34,650 bases of DNA from Nostoc mirabile CHAB5784 (lineage in GTDB: Bacteria > Cyanobacteriota > Cyanobacteriia > Cyanobacteriales > Nostocaceae), in assembly GCF_020829645.1 (NCBI RefSeq), contig NZ_JAIVFS010000090.1:1-34650 (forward strand), written 5' to 3'. A program made the position numbers and the translations under genes. Under the pieces are notes generated by a model. That model saw nothing but the letters and a program-made list of their open reading frames with translations. It was not told the origin of the DNA and did not search any database. This document shows, piece after piece, positions 1 to 7,023 of the stretch (position 1 is the first letter of the stretch; each line of letters begins with the position of its first letter).

Positions 1-2
1 TA

Positions 3-110
3 AAAATGCTTCCCGAAATGCCTGAGCCTATTTTATTAACCCAGATTTTTGCCAAGCTTACTTCTTTAGGACGTATTCATCCCGTTTCTACAGGCATTGA
101 ACCCTCGTAA
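3..110 (+). CDS. C-terminal end of an unidentified protein (5' end outside window)
   Basis: An open frame enters from the left edge and ends at a TAA, giving about 35 residues that include PEMPEPILLTQ and a final STGIEPS. I do not recognise the family. Only the tail is visible, so neither function nor operon membership can be judged. The frame has no stop from the edge to the TAA and its composition is protein-like, which is the only support for calling it coding. Confidence 0.35.
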   Translation, partial: KMLPEMPEPILLTQIFAKLTSLGRIHPVSTGIEPS

Positions 111-202
111 ATTGGCTAAGGTATTGAGACTTAGGATGCCCTTTTAGTAGACCTTCTATGAAAATAGGGAACAAGTGACAGGGATAGAGAAAGTCAAATT
201 TT

Positions 203-295
203 TATAGCAATCCTATTTGAATTGCAAACAAGAGGAGGTTTGAATAAGGTTTCCAAGCAGGAGACTGTGTTTATAACTCATTTAGGATCGCTATA
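203..295. repeat. MITE-like element, TATAGCRATCCTA family, copy 1
   Basis: The ends are imperfect inverted repeats: TATAGCAATCCTATTTGAAT on the left and, read on the opposite strand, TATAGCGATCCTAAATGAGT on the right. The element is 93 bp and has no coding capacity. Two more copies with the same ends occur in this window (15754-15902 and 18749-18866), which supports a mobile or formerly mobile family rather than a chance palindrome. Confidence 0.65.
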
Positions 296-450
296 TTCGT
301 TGTTCTCAAATCTGTTGATAGTCGCTCTTGGAAAAGTTCAGGAGTGGTGAGTGAATTCGACGTAAGCGCTCAGTTGAACGCTGAGTGCTCACGCCGAAGT
401 TCAGATATTCAGATATAAGGAAGCCTTATCTCCGACTCCTCGCTGAGTAA

Positions 451-471
451 CCCCATAGTTCAAACTAGGGG
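451..471 (-). terminator. Possible terminator hairpin of the SpoIIE phosphatase gene
   Basis: Read on the minus strand this is CCCCTAGTT-TG-AACTATGGGG, an inverted repeat with one bulged A, about 48 bases past the phosphatase stop codon. No U-run follows, so intrinsic termination is doubtful. It may only be an mRNA 3'-end stabilising stem. Confidence 0.3.
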
Positions 472-518
472 ATTGAAATTTTGTCCCTTTTTCCTGCACC
501 CTCTTGACAAATGTGCAA

Positions 519-2141
519 TTATCTTAGCCTCTCACTGATGATTTGCTGCACAGCTAGCATGGTAATATCATCAAACTGTGGTGCCTGATCAATGTGATTG
601 AACAAATTAGTTTTGATACGCTCCAGTAAGTCAGATGGTGAAGAAACAGGCTGCTCGAGTAGGGATAGCAGTCGTTTAAGAGTAAAAAACTCACCTTTAG
701 GGGCACGAGCTTCTGTTACCCCGTCGGTATAGCCAATTAAAATGTCACCCTGTTCTAGTTGAACCTGGTGTATTTTAAACTTCGCATCCGTCATCATTCC
801 CACAGCTGGCCCGGTAGATTTAAGACTCTCCTTTACTCCTTGGGAGTTGATAATAAAGAGAGGTTCATGTCCAGCATTAATGTAGGTTAGCGAGTTTGTT
901 AAGGGATTCAGCACTCCAAAAAAGAGCGTGGCAAACATACCCATCTGAGCATGATTTTGGGTAATGTAGTTGTTTGTAAGTTCCACAGCTTTGAGTGCAT
1001 TAATTTGGTCTAAACAGGTTGTAGAAAGTGTCTCAATTTCACAACAAAATAATTCGTCGTTGCTAACTATAGACAATCCGTATAAGCTAGTTTGTCCAGA
1101 AAAAACTCGGATTAAGCTGCGGAACAAAGCCATAAATAATGCAGCACCCACACCCTTATCGCAAACATCAGCAATCACCAACCCCAAGTAGTCACCCGGA
1201 AGCATGAAAACGTCATAGAAGTCACCGGCTACCTGACGAGCCGGATAGAAACACGTTGCAATCTGCAAATTGGGCAATTTTGGTATTTCAGTAGGGAGAA
1301 AATCTATCTGAATCTGCCTGCCTTTTTCTAGTTCATCGTCAAGCGCTTTTTTAGCTTTGGTAAGTTGATTGGTTTGCTGATTTATCAGACGTGTTGCTAG
1401 TTTATGAATTTGAGCTTGAGCTACTAATAATTGATGTATATCTAACAACTTATAAACTTCATGCTCAAATTTTACTACTAGGGGTTCAGTAAGTAACTCT
1501 GGAGGTCTTTGTAAACACCGACTAGCTGCTTTGACAATTAACGTATCGTTAGGAAAAACCAATACATCAGTTTCAATATAAGCGTATAAACGACTCAAAG
1601 GTGCGCTGAAAAACAGTTCTCTTGCGTAGGGACGGCTAATAATTTTTAAGAATCGTTGCCGCGAAATTTTCCCCTTAAACTTACCTTGGTCTGTCAAAAT
1701 CGCTCCTGGGAGCAGCGGATTTTTTTCAAAAGCTTTAGCTAGGTCTTCCCCTAGACAAGAGAGTTCTATTTGGAAATCATAAAGCAACATCTCTTCAAGA
1801 GTTGACTCCAATTTCAGGTTCTCAAGTGATTCCCTAGAAGCTTCTTGCTTAAAGTTAGACTCTGGAATATCTTGGCTCTTGGCGAGGGTTAGTTGGGCGT
1901 TGCTAGTAACCTCTATCGGCAGACTATTAATATTTAATAACTCATCGATCAGTAGGGATGATTGATCCTGTAAACTTTCAAATTGGTCATCAGACACTGG
2001 TACGGTAGAAGTGTACAAATCTCCAGAACCGCTGATAGATTCAACACAAGCTTCTACTTGAGGTAAGTCTACTAGCTTTTTGGCGTTGGCGTAGCCCGTC
2101 GTAGACATCGCTTCGTACTCTGCTTTTGACATTGGGGTCAT
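519..2141 (-). CDS. PP2C/SpoIIE-type serine phosphatase (RsbU-like), partner-switching activator
   Basis: The 540-residue protein has a C-terminal SpoIIE/PP2C phosphatase domain from about residue 275. It shows the family landmarks PARQVAGDFYDVF, VIADVCDKGVGAALFMA, YINAGHEPL and GYTDGVTEARAP, with metal-binding Asp residues in GDFYD, ADVCDKG and GYTDG. Such enzymes dephosphorylate STAS anti-sigma-antagonists. Residues about 115-235 resemble a CBS-like sensory segment, followed by a probable coiled coil at about 240-275. The ATG is preceded by AAAGGAG at good spacing. The gene diverges from the plus-strand cluster that carries two STAS proteins and an RsbW-like ATPase, its likely partners. Residues about 9-20 are encoded by a sequence resembling a dispersed cyanobacterial repeat, so the extreme N-terminus may be an insertion. 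The nearest described analogue by domain content is HmpU of the Nostoc hormogonium partner switch, but orthology cannot be shown here. Confidence 0.88.
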   Translation of the reverse strand: MTPMSKAEYEAMSTTGYANAKKLVDLPQVEACVESISGSGDLYTSTVPVSDDQFESLQDQSSLLIDELLNINSLPIEVTSNAQLTLAKSQDIPESNFKQEASRESLENLKLESTLEEMLLYDFQIELSCLGEDLAKAFEKNPLLPGAILTDQGKFKGKISRQRFLKIISRPYARELFFSAPLSRLYAYIETDVLVFPNDTLIVKAASRCLQRPPELLTEPLVVKFEHEVYKLLDIHQLLVAQAQIHKLATRLINQQTNQLTKAKKALDDELEKGRQIQIDFLPTEIPKLPNLQIATCFYPARQVAGDFYDVFMLPGDYLGLVIADVCDKGVGAALFMALFRSLIRVFSGQTSLYGLSIVSNDELFCCEIETLSTTCLDQINALKAVELTNNYITQNHAQMGMFATLFFGVLNPLTNSLTYINAGHEPLFIINSQGVKESLKSTGPAVGMMTDAKFKIHQVQLEQGDILIGYTDGVTEARAPKGEFFTLKRLLSLLEQPVSSPSDLLERIKTNLFNHIDQAPQFDDITMLAVQQIISERLR

Positions 2142-2419
2142 CCTAGAAGCTCCTTTTGTCTATTTCTATTTAAAAATCGTCAGTTTCTTCTCGGTTCATA
2201 GCTTGATATCGTCTGGTGTCAGCCAAGTTATATTTGCCTCCTAATGTAGTCCTGTTTAACTTGACGACTACCGCTTTTAGTATAAAGTATGATTCTTTAC
2301 AAAGAATCTAGCTAACGCCCTACTAAATTTTATAAATATATTTTACTAATACGCAATTTGTATAAAATACTGCAATTGTTGAGTTTAAAATATGTTGATT
2401 TTTTGATATTAACATCCTT

Positions 2420-2522
2420 ATAGGACTCCTCCAAAGATTTTTGAAAACATACTAAGACTGAAAAGCCTGTTTTATCAGGGTTTTATCTGAAATCTTGTTC
2501 AAAAATTAGATATGAGTCCTAT
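2420..2522. repeat. MITE-like element with ATAGGACTC / GAGTCCTAT ends, copy 1
   Basis: Perfect 9-bp terminal inverted repeats bound a 103-bp AT-rich non-coding segment. A second copy, with the same internal order (CTCCAAAGATTT, GAAAACATACT, AGACTGAAAAGCC) and an internal length difference of about 11 bp, lies at 30638-30729 upstream of the phn operon. Confidence 0.75.
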
Positions 2523-2727
2523 ATTGTTACTGTTAAATCTTGAAACTGATAGAAAGCAGGATTTTTAATAAGTCAATCCTATTACCCAAGTATTTTTAGT
2601 TAAAACCAATACCATACTGAAAGATAAAGCTTTGGAATAGAGGTCTATAAAGTTAGATAGTAATGGTTTCTTGCCTAACATACTCTTAAAAAGAGCAATG
2701 TATGTCAGGATATTTTAATATAACTTT

Positions 2728-2757
2728 TTTAACCAAAAAGTAACCTAATGTTAAACC
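2728..2757 (+). promoter_or_regulatory. Candidate Pho box (SphR/PhoB-type site)
   Basis: Three 8-mers sit at an 11-bp pitch: TTTAACCA, AGTAACCT and GTTAAACC, separated by AAA and AAT. Cyanobacterial Pho boxes are described as tandem repeats of a YTTAACCW-like octamer with 3-bp spacers. The first octamer fits fully and the other two are degenerate. The site lies about 33 bp upstream of the operator palindrome that precedes the VOC cluster. Confidence 0.4.
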
Positions 2758-2789
2758 AGAGTTATCCAAGATTTAAATGTTTTGTAAAA

Positions 2790-2815
2790 CTATACAAGTG
2801 AGCCGACTTGTATAG
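2790..2815 (+). promoter_or_regulatory. Operator-like palindrome upstream of the VOC cluster
   Basis: A perfect 10-bp inverted repeat, CTATACAAGT and ACTTGTATAG, with a 6-bp spacer. The same 9-bp arms at the same total length (26 bp) occur upstream of phnD at 30325-30350. The half-site core GTATAG/CTATAC resembles the GT-N-TA-N-AC core reported for HutC-subfamily GntR repressors. Two GntR/UTRA genes of that type are in the window, so they are the natural candidates to bind here. Confidence 0.7.
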
Positions 2816-2960
2816 ATAAGCTCATAAGTAATCTTTAATAGAACTGCACCTTTGGATTTAAGCAACGAACCGTAAATTAAACATAAGACGAATCGAGGTT
2901 GACTGTGCTAAATACTTCTCAAAGGTTCTCGGCTTGGTAATCCTTAGCTTAACAAGCCAA
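2790..2960 (+). promoter_or_regulatory. Promoter/leader block duplicated upstream of phnD
   Basis: From 2790 to 2899 the sequence aligns without gaps to the complement of 30241-30350, with 92 of 110 positions identical by direct count. Most mismatches fall in the operator spacer. Weaker similarity (TTCTCAA, GGTTC, CTTAACAAGC) continues to about 2960. A conserved TAATAK hexamer near 2838 could be a -10 element, but no fixed -35 is clear. The block is oriented towards the VOC gene, as the other copy is towards phnD. Confidence 0.75.
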
Positions 2961-3249
2961 GAAGGTGTTTAGACGGGTACATAGATTATTTTTCTATGCT
3001 TCATCTAAGCATATCAAGTTAAGCGTTCAAGTCTGCATTCCAATGCACTCACTGACGCTTTGAAAAATACTATGAAATAACTAATTAACCAAGACTTTTA
3101 TCGCCACAGCCTTAGTCGAGTAGAGCTAGCGTATTGTCCTTAGTACGTGTGGTTTGTGGTTGGATATTTGAAGTCTGAAGTTAACTGGATAGCAGTGAGT
3201 ACTGCTTGCTAAAGTTTTAATCAAATTTGCCACTTGAGAGGACGAAAGT

Positions 3250-3999
3250 ATGGCTACATCACAAAAAGCTTACGCTGTTGAACAAAAAGTTCCTTCTGCT
3301 CTAAGCAAGGATTTGAGGGGGGTTCATCATATAGGTCTCACCGTTGAGGACATGGGAAAAGCCGTTGAATTTTACACTGAAGTATTAGGGGGAAAAATCA
3401 TCATTCCCGAAATTGGCCTTGCTGGTGAGGTTATGCACAATACTCTGCTTCAAAAAGAGGAGATTGAAGCGATAGAAAAAGGAGTTGATCCAAAAAGCAT
3501 TGGTATACCGAACCTAAGAGATGGTGAGGAGAATTTAGACATTTACTTTATTCAGTTTGATAACATTGTCCTGGAACTTCTGCAATATAGAGATGCTTCA
3601 GCACAACCTAATGGCTCAGTTGCTTTTCCAGCAAAAAATTCTTATTCTAGCCCTGCTTTCGTAAACTCAATGCACATTTCCTTTTATTTAAAAGATGATG
3701 TGAACGTTGATGAGTTTGTGAAAAATTTAGAAGCAGAGTGTCAAAAGCGTGGAATGGATCAGGTTCGGTGTAACCGCATCGTTCGTCTTAAATCAGAAGA
3801 AGAAAGGAAAAATACTAATCTTGAGTACAATTCGTGCAAACTATTTGACCCTTCTTTCGGAGATTTTGAAGGATGGACATTAGTTTACTTGAAGGGGCCT
3901 AACGGCGAGCAACTAGAATTTAATCAGGTACTTCGTAAAGCTAAAGTTCTTTTTGAAACGGCACAAGAGAATTTTCAAAAATCTAAGGCTGAAGTATAG
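3250..3999 (+). CDS. VOC-superfamily (glyoxalase/extradiol-dioxygenase fold) protein
   Basis: The 249-residue protein opens, after about 22 residues, with LRGVHHIGLTVEDMGKAVEF, the first βαβββ motif of the vicinal-oxygen-chelate fold, with a metal-binding His at 26 or 27. It closes with VYLKGPNGEQLEF, the typical second-module end whose Glu is a usual metal ligand. Members include glyoxalase I, dioxygenases, epimerases and binding proteins, and the substrate cannot be read from sequence. A longer insert between modules (about residues 60-105) sets it apart from plain glyoxalase I. The start has a good GAGAGGA site. It is the first gene of the plus-strand cassette, immediately behind the control region shared with the C-P lyase operon. 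Confidence 0.8.
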   Translation: MATSQKAYAVEQKVPSALSKDLRGVHHIGLTVEDMGKAVEFYTEVLGGKIIIPEIGLAGEVMHNTLLQKEEIEAIEKGVDPKSIGIPNLRDGEENLDIYFIQFDNIVLELLQYRDASAQPNGSVAFPAKNSYSSPAFVNSMHISFYLKDDVNVDEFVKNLEAECQKRGMDQVRCNRIVRLKSEEERKNTNLEYNSCKLFDPSFGDFEGWTLVYLKGPNGEQLEFNQVLRKAKVLFETAQENFQKSKAEV

Positions 4000-4099
4000 A
4001 ACTCGTTCGCTAGTAAATCTATGCGATCGCCTCCAAGTTATGCATAAATGATTTGCATTTTCTAAAATTTTACTTTCCAACAAACAGGAGCTAACTCTC

Positions 4100-4666
4100 A
4101 TGCGCCAGCGAGTCAACTACTACAAAGAATTATCTGCTGACTATTCCAAACCTGGACTCGTTTCTAATGAGTTAAAAGCAAAGCTTATTCAACAATCTGA
4201 AGAACTAATCACCAAGAAAGAAGCGATACTGCCCCAAATTGGATCTGATTACCCAGCAGAAAAAATAGAAGAAGAAAATAAAGAATGGTGGCCTACTCAT
4301 TGTGAGGCATTGAGACAGGGACGAGGCGACCTACTAACAGGTGAATATCGTGATGATCTGGTTTATTTATGCCAAGATGGGCACTATTTTGGTTTGAAGG
4401 AACAACAAGAGCGAGAGCTACATTGGTGGGCATTAATTGCACAACCAGGAGTCACCATGACTTGGCCAATTGTCATGTTTCATCACGAACATGTCTACTT
4501 TGAATGGAAGTGCTTAGATGATGAGACTAACGAAACTATTGCTAAGGGAAACGTGACCTTTGTTCGACGTGGCCACAGAGGTGCTGTTTACTTAAAAACT
4601 GAGCAGTTGACCTTTTATCGTGACGTTTACGCGCCTGATGAACTCGTAAGATTGATCAAAATCTAA
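4100..4666 (+). CDS. SnoaL/NTF2-like protein
   Basis: A 188-residue protein. Its middle and C-terminal part (from about residue 65) has the look of the NTF2/SnoaL cone fold: a charged helix, a GEYRDDLVYLCQDG strand, then the β-strands TWPIVMFHHEHVYFEWK and KGNVTFVRRGHRGAVYLK. These folds act as small cyclases, isomerases, dehydratases or ligand-binding modules in many biosynthetic pathways. The N-terminal about 60 residues are helical and charged and not assigned. It follows the VOC gene by 100 bp and is preceded by CAGGAG. The family assignment rests on fold-level features, so the function is open. Confidence 0.65.
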   Translation: MRQRVNYYKELSADYSKPGLVSNELKAKLIQQSEELITKKEAILPQIGSDYPAEKIEEENKEWWPTHCEALRQGRGDLLTGEYRDDLVYLCQDGHYFGLKEQQERELHWWALIAQPGVTMTWPIVMFHHEHVYFEWKCLDDETNETIAKGNVTFVRRGHRGAVYLKTEQLTFYRDVYAPDELVRLIKI

Positions 4667-4797
4667 GCTACAGCCCCACTCAAGGCTTCCGTCTTTATAC
4701 TGTACTGATATCATCCGCAGTTTTTGGACGATTTACTCTAGAACTGCGGGTGTAAATCGGCAAGGTTAACTATATTAATAAAGGTAGCTAAGACGAT

Positions 4798-5448
4798 ATG
4801 ACAATTACAAGTAAAGGCAAAATTGGTGTACTCATTGCAGAGTACTTTGGTGAAGTTGAGTATCAACAATTTAACTATTTTTTTCCTAAGCATGGATATA
4901 AGGTCGAATACATCTCTAATCTTTTGGATCAGGATAAACTCACCTTCAAAGGGCAAGAATATATCTCAGAAGCAACAGTTACAATTGATTTCAAGGATAT
5001 TGAGCCAACTGATTACAACGGCATTATCCTCATTGGTGGGTATGCAATGGATCGCTTGCGATATCAAGTTACTCCTGCGCCTGGTCAACCCAACCAGTCC
5101 CCAGCTATAAAGTTTCTTCGTAAAGTTGTGATAGCAATGGATGCCAATAAATTGAAAGTTGGCACTATTTGCCATAGCCTGTGGTTGTTTTGTGCTGCTC
5201 CAGAACTTTTAAAGGGTCGCAAGGTTACCTGCATTCATAACATCATTGATGACGTAGAAAATGCTGGGGGAATTGTTATGTATGAGAATGGACAAACCCA
5301 ACCTGTTTATGTTGATGGTAGTTTGATATCGGCACGACACCCTGGAGTTATCGATGAATTTATAACAGTATTTTTAAAGGAGCTTGAAAAGAAGGATAAC
5401 TTAATGACAACAGCTATATCAAGACATACTTTATCAATACCCTCTTAA
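4798..5448 (+). CDS. DJ-1/PfpI-superfamily protein, paralogue 1
   Basis: The 216-residue protein starts with KGKIGVLIAEYFGEVEYQ, the first β-strand and nucleophile-supporting Glu (E19) of the DJ-1/PfpI fold. It carries the nucleophile elbow GTICHSLWLF with Cys125 followed by His126, as in PfpI proteases, YajL/DJ-1 and isonitrile hydratases. IILIGGYAMDRLR replaces the more usual GG-hinge region. The superfamily includes glyoxalase III/deglycase, amidase and hydratase activities. The final 17 or so residues extend past the paralogue's similarity. It is one of two copies bracketing the SIS gene. Confidence 0.85.
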   Translation: MTITSKGKIGVLIAEYFGEVEYQQFNYFFPKHGYKVEYISNLLDQDKLTFKGQEYISEATVTIDFKDIEPTDYNGIILIGGYAMDRLRYQVTPAPGQPNQSPAIKFLRKVVIAMDANKLKVGTICHSLWLFCAAPELLKGRKVTCIHNIIDDVENAGGIVMYENGQTQPVYVDGSLISARHPGVIDEFITVFLKELEKKDNLMTTAISRHTLSIPS

Positions 5449-5476
5449 ATTATTTATTACGAGGAAAAAAGAGTGC

Positions 5477-6091
5477 ATGGCACAAATATATCAAAGTCCT
5501 TTTGACAATACAACTGTTATTACAACCACCCTCAAACAAAATCTTACTCAGGCGATTGAATTAGTTTTAGAAGAGAACAAACAAGTACTAGAAAAAATCA
5601 GTTACTCTGCTATTGAAAGATTCATGGAGGAAATTACGGGCGCAGAAAGAATATTTGTCACTGGAGAAGGCCGTAGTGGCTTAGTTATTCGTATGGTGGC
5701 GATGCGGCTGATACATTTAGGATATCAAATTAATGTTTTAAGTGATACCACTATATCATCACTGAAAAAAGGTGATTTGCTCATTGCTTTTTCTGGTTCG
5801 GGTAGCACAAGTAGTGTCACCATTATGGCTGCAAAAGTTAAAAAGATAGATGCACACCTTGTTGCTGTAACTACTCAGCCAGAGTCTGTTTTAGGAAAAA
5901 TGGCTGATGTGTTGATCGAGATTAAAGCAGCAGCTAAACAAAGCAACACTAATCAGCAGTCAAAACAGTTTAGTGATTCTTTATTCGAGCAGTCCACACT
6001 GTTTTTGTTTGATGCAATATTTCATGTTTTGGCTGATAACTGGAACAATAGTGCAGATAGGATGTTGGCATTAGACGCAAACATTGAATAA
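5477..6091 (+). CDS. SIS-domain sugar-phosphate isomerase, 6-phospho-3-hexuloisomerase-like
   Basis: The 204-residue length matches 6-phospho-3-hexuloisomerase (PHI/HxlB). Visible landmarks are GEGRSGLV at 63-70, MVAMRLIHLGYQINVLSD, the phosphosugar-binding FSGSGST at 105-111, and LFEQSTLFLFDA with Glu171, the position of the catalytic Glu in PHI. PHI converts 3-hexulose-6-phosphate to fructose-6-phosphate, the second step of ribulose-monophosphate formaldehyde fixation. No hexulose-phosphate synthase partner gene is in the window, so it may work on a different ketose phosphate or with an enzyme encoded elsewhere. It sits 28 bp after the first PfpI gene, with GAGG upstream of the ATG. Confidence 0.85.
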   Translation: MAQIYQSPFDNTTVITTTLKQNLTQAIELVLEENKQVLEKISYSAIERFMEEITGAERIFVTGEGRSGLVIRMVAMRLIHLGYQINVLSDTTISSLKKGDLLIAFSGSGSTSSVTIMAAKVKKIDAHLVAVTTQPESVLGKMADVLIEIKAAAKQSNTNQQSKQFSDSLFEQSTLFLFDAIFHVLADNWNNSADRMLALDANIE

Positions 6092-6141
6092 TGTTTATGT
6101 CTAATTTTTAGAAATATAAAATACAACAACTTAGGAACGTT

Positions 6142-6771
6142 ATGACAACCCAAACAAAAGGCAAAATTGGTGTACTCATTGAAGAACACTTTGATGAAAT
6201 TGAATATCAACGCTTCAACAACTTTTTTCCAGAATATGGATATGAAGTAGAATACATTTCTAATCTTTGGAATCAAGATAAACTCACTTTCAAGGGAAAT
6301 GACCACACAGCAGAAGTAACCGTGACAGTAGATATTAACAATATTAATCCTGCTGATTACAAAGGTATTCTCCTAATCGGTGGGTATGCAATGGATAGAC
6401 TGCGTTATCAAGTCCATCCTAAACCTGGCCAACCTAACCAATCCCCAGCAGTAGAATTTCTCCGCAAGGCTGTGAAAGCAATGGATACTGATAATTTGAA
6501 GATTGGTACAATTTGTCATAGTCTGTGGCTGTTTTGTGCAGATCCAAAACTTATAAAAGGTCGTAAAGTTACTTGCGCTCACAACATTATTTGTGATGTC
6601 GAAAATGCTGGAGGAATTGTTGTATACGAGGGCAATCAAACCCCAGGCGTTTATATTGATGGCAACCTTATCTCGTCACAACACCCAGGAGTCGTCGAAG
6701 AATTTATGCGGGCATTCTTAGAGGAAATTGAAAATAAAAAACAGTTAACTAGCCCTGCTATAGTAGGTTGA
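6142..6771 (+). CDS. DJ-1/PfpI-superfamily protein, paralogue 2
   Basis: A 209-residue protein, co-linear with paralogue 1 and about 70 percent identical by eye. It keeps KGKIGVLIEEHFDEIEYQ, GGYAMDRLRYQV and the nucleophile motif GTICHSLWLF with Cys125 and His126 at identical residue numbers. It is therefore probably active. The retention of both catalytic residues in both copies, and the SIS gene between them, argue for two related but separate substrates or a heteromeric enzyme rather than a decaying duplicate. It starts 50 bp after the SIS gene. Confidence 0.85.
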   Translation: MTTQTKGKIGVLIEEHFDEIEYQRFNNFFPEYGYEVEYISNLWNQDKLTFKGNDHTAEVTVTVDINNINPADYKGILLIGGYAMDRLRYQVHPKPGQPNQSPAVEFLRKAVKAMDTDNLKIGTICHSLWLFCADPKLIKGRKVTCAHNIICDVENAGGIVVYEGNQTPGVYIDGNLISSQHPGVVEEFMRAFLEEIENKKQLTSPAIVG

Positions 6772-6794
6772 ACCAGTAAAGCTCAACCATAAAC

Positions 6795-6978
6795 TTCAAA
6801 GATAAAGTCGCTGATCAAGTAGGAGAAATGACTATTTTATCAAATTAAGTGAACTTTATCTTTGAACCTATGACATTATCTGGAGAAAATTTTACCTCTG
6901 TTTAGTTTTAAGACGTTAATGTAACTAGTTTTTAATTTGTTAAAGGAAATCCATCAATATTTTATCGTTTTCCTTTAA
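6795..6978 (+). promoter_or_regulatory. Two stem-loops in the leader of the AGE epimerase gene
   Basis: The first is a perfect 14-bp inverted repeat, TTCAAAGATAAAGT (6795-6808) with ACTTTATCTTTGAA (6853-6866). The second has 10-bp arms, TTAAAGGAAA (6940-6949) with TTTCCTTTAA (6969-6978). Both lie in the 252-bp gap before the AGE gene, the longest gap in the first part of the cassette. They could be a terminator/attenuator pair or mRNA-stabilising stems. Confidence 0.5.
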
Positions 6979-7023
6979 TGATTTGAAAGTGAAATTTACT
7001 CAAAGACTAAAGAAAATTTAGTT

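Larger units (their letters stand above)
111..518. other. Gene-free stretch with a MITE-like element and small hairpins
   Basis: No coding frame is convincing here. The stretch holds a short element with terminal inverted repeats (listed separately), a hairpin with AGCGCTCAG/CTGAGTGCT arms near 366-390, an ATAAGG-AAG-CCTTAT palindrome near 415-429, and a CCCC(A)TAGTT inverted repeat at 451-471. The last lies about 50 bases past the phosphatase stop and could act as its terminator, but it has no clear U-tract. Confidence 0.5.
2142..3249. other. 1.1-kb divergent intergenic control region
   Basis: No gene is convincing. The region separates the minus-strand phosphatase from the plus-strand VOC gene. 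Going rightwards it holds a 103-bp MITE-like repeat, a Pho-box-like triple repeat, a 26-bp operator palindrome that opens a 110-bp block shared with the phnD upstream region, and a small hairpin (AGCAGT-GAGT-ACTGCT, 3191-3206) close to the VOC ribosome-binding site GAGAGGA. The leader between the operator and the VOC start is over 430 bases, unusually long. Confidence 0.7.

Noticed and set aside
459..482. GTTCAAACTAGGGGATTGAAAT, resembling the tail of a cyanobacterial CRISPR repeat
   Set aside because: Only one copy is present, with no regular spacing or second repeat and no cas genes.
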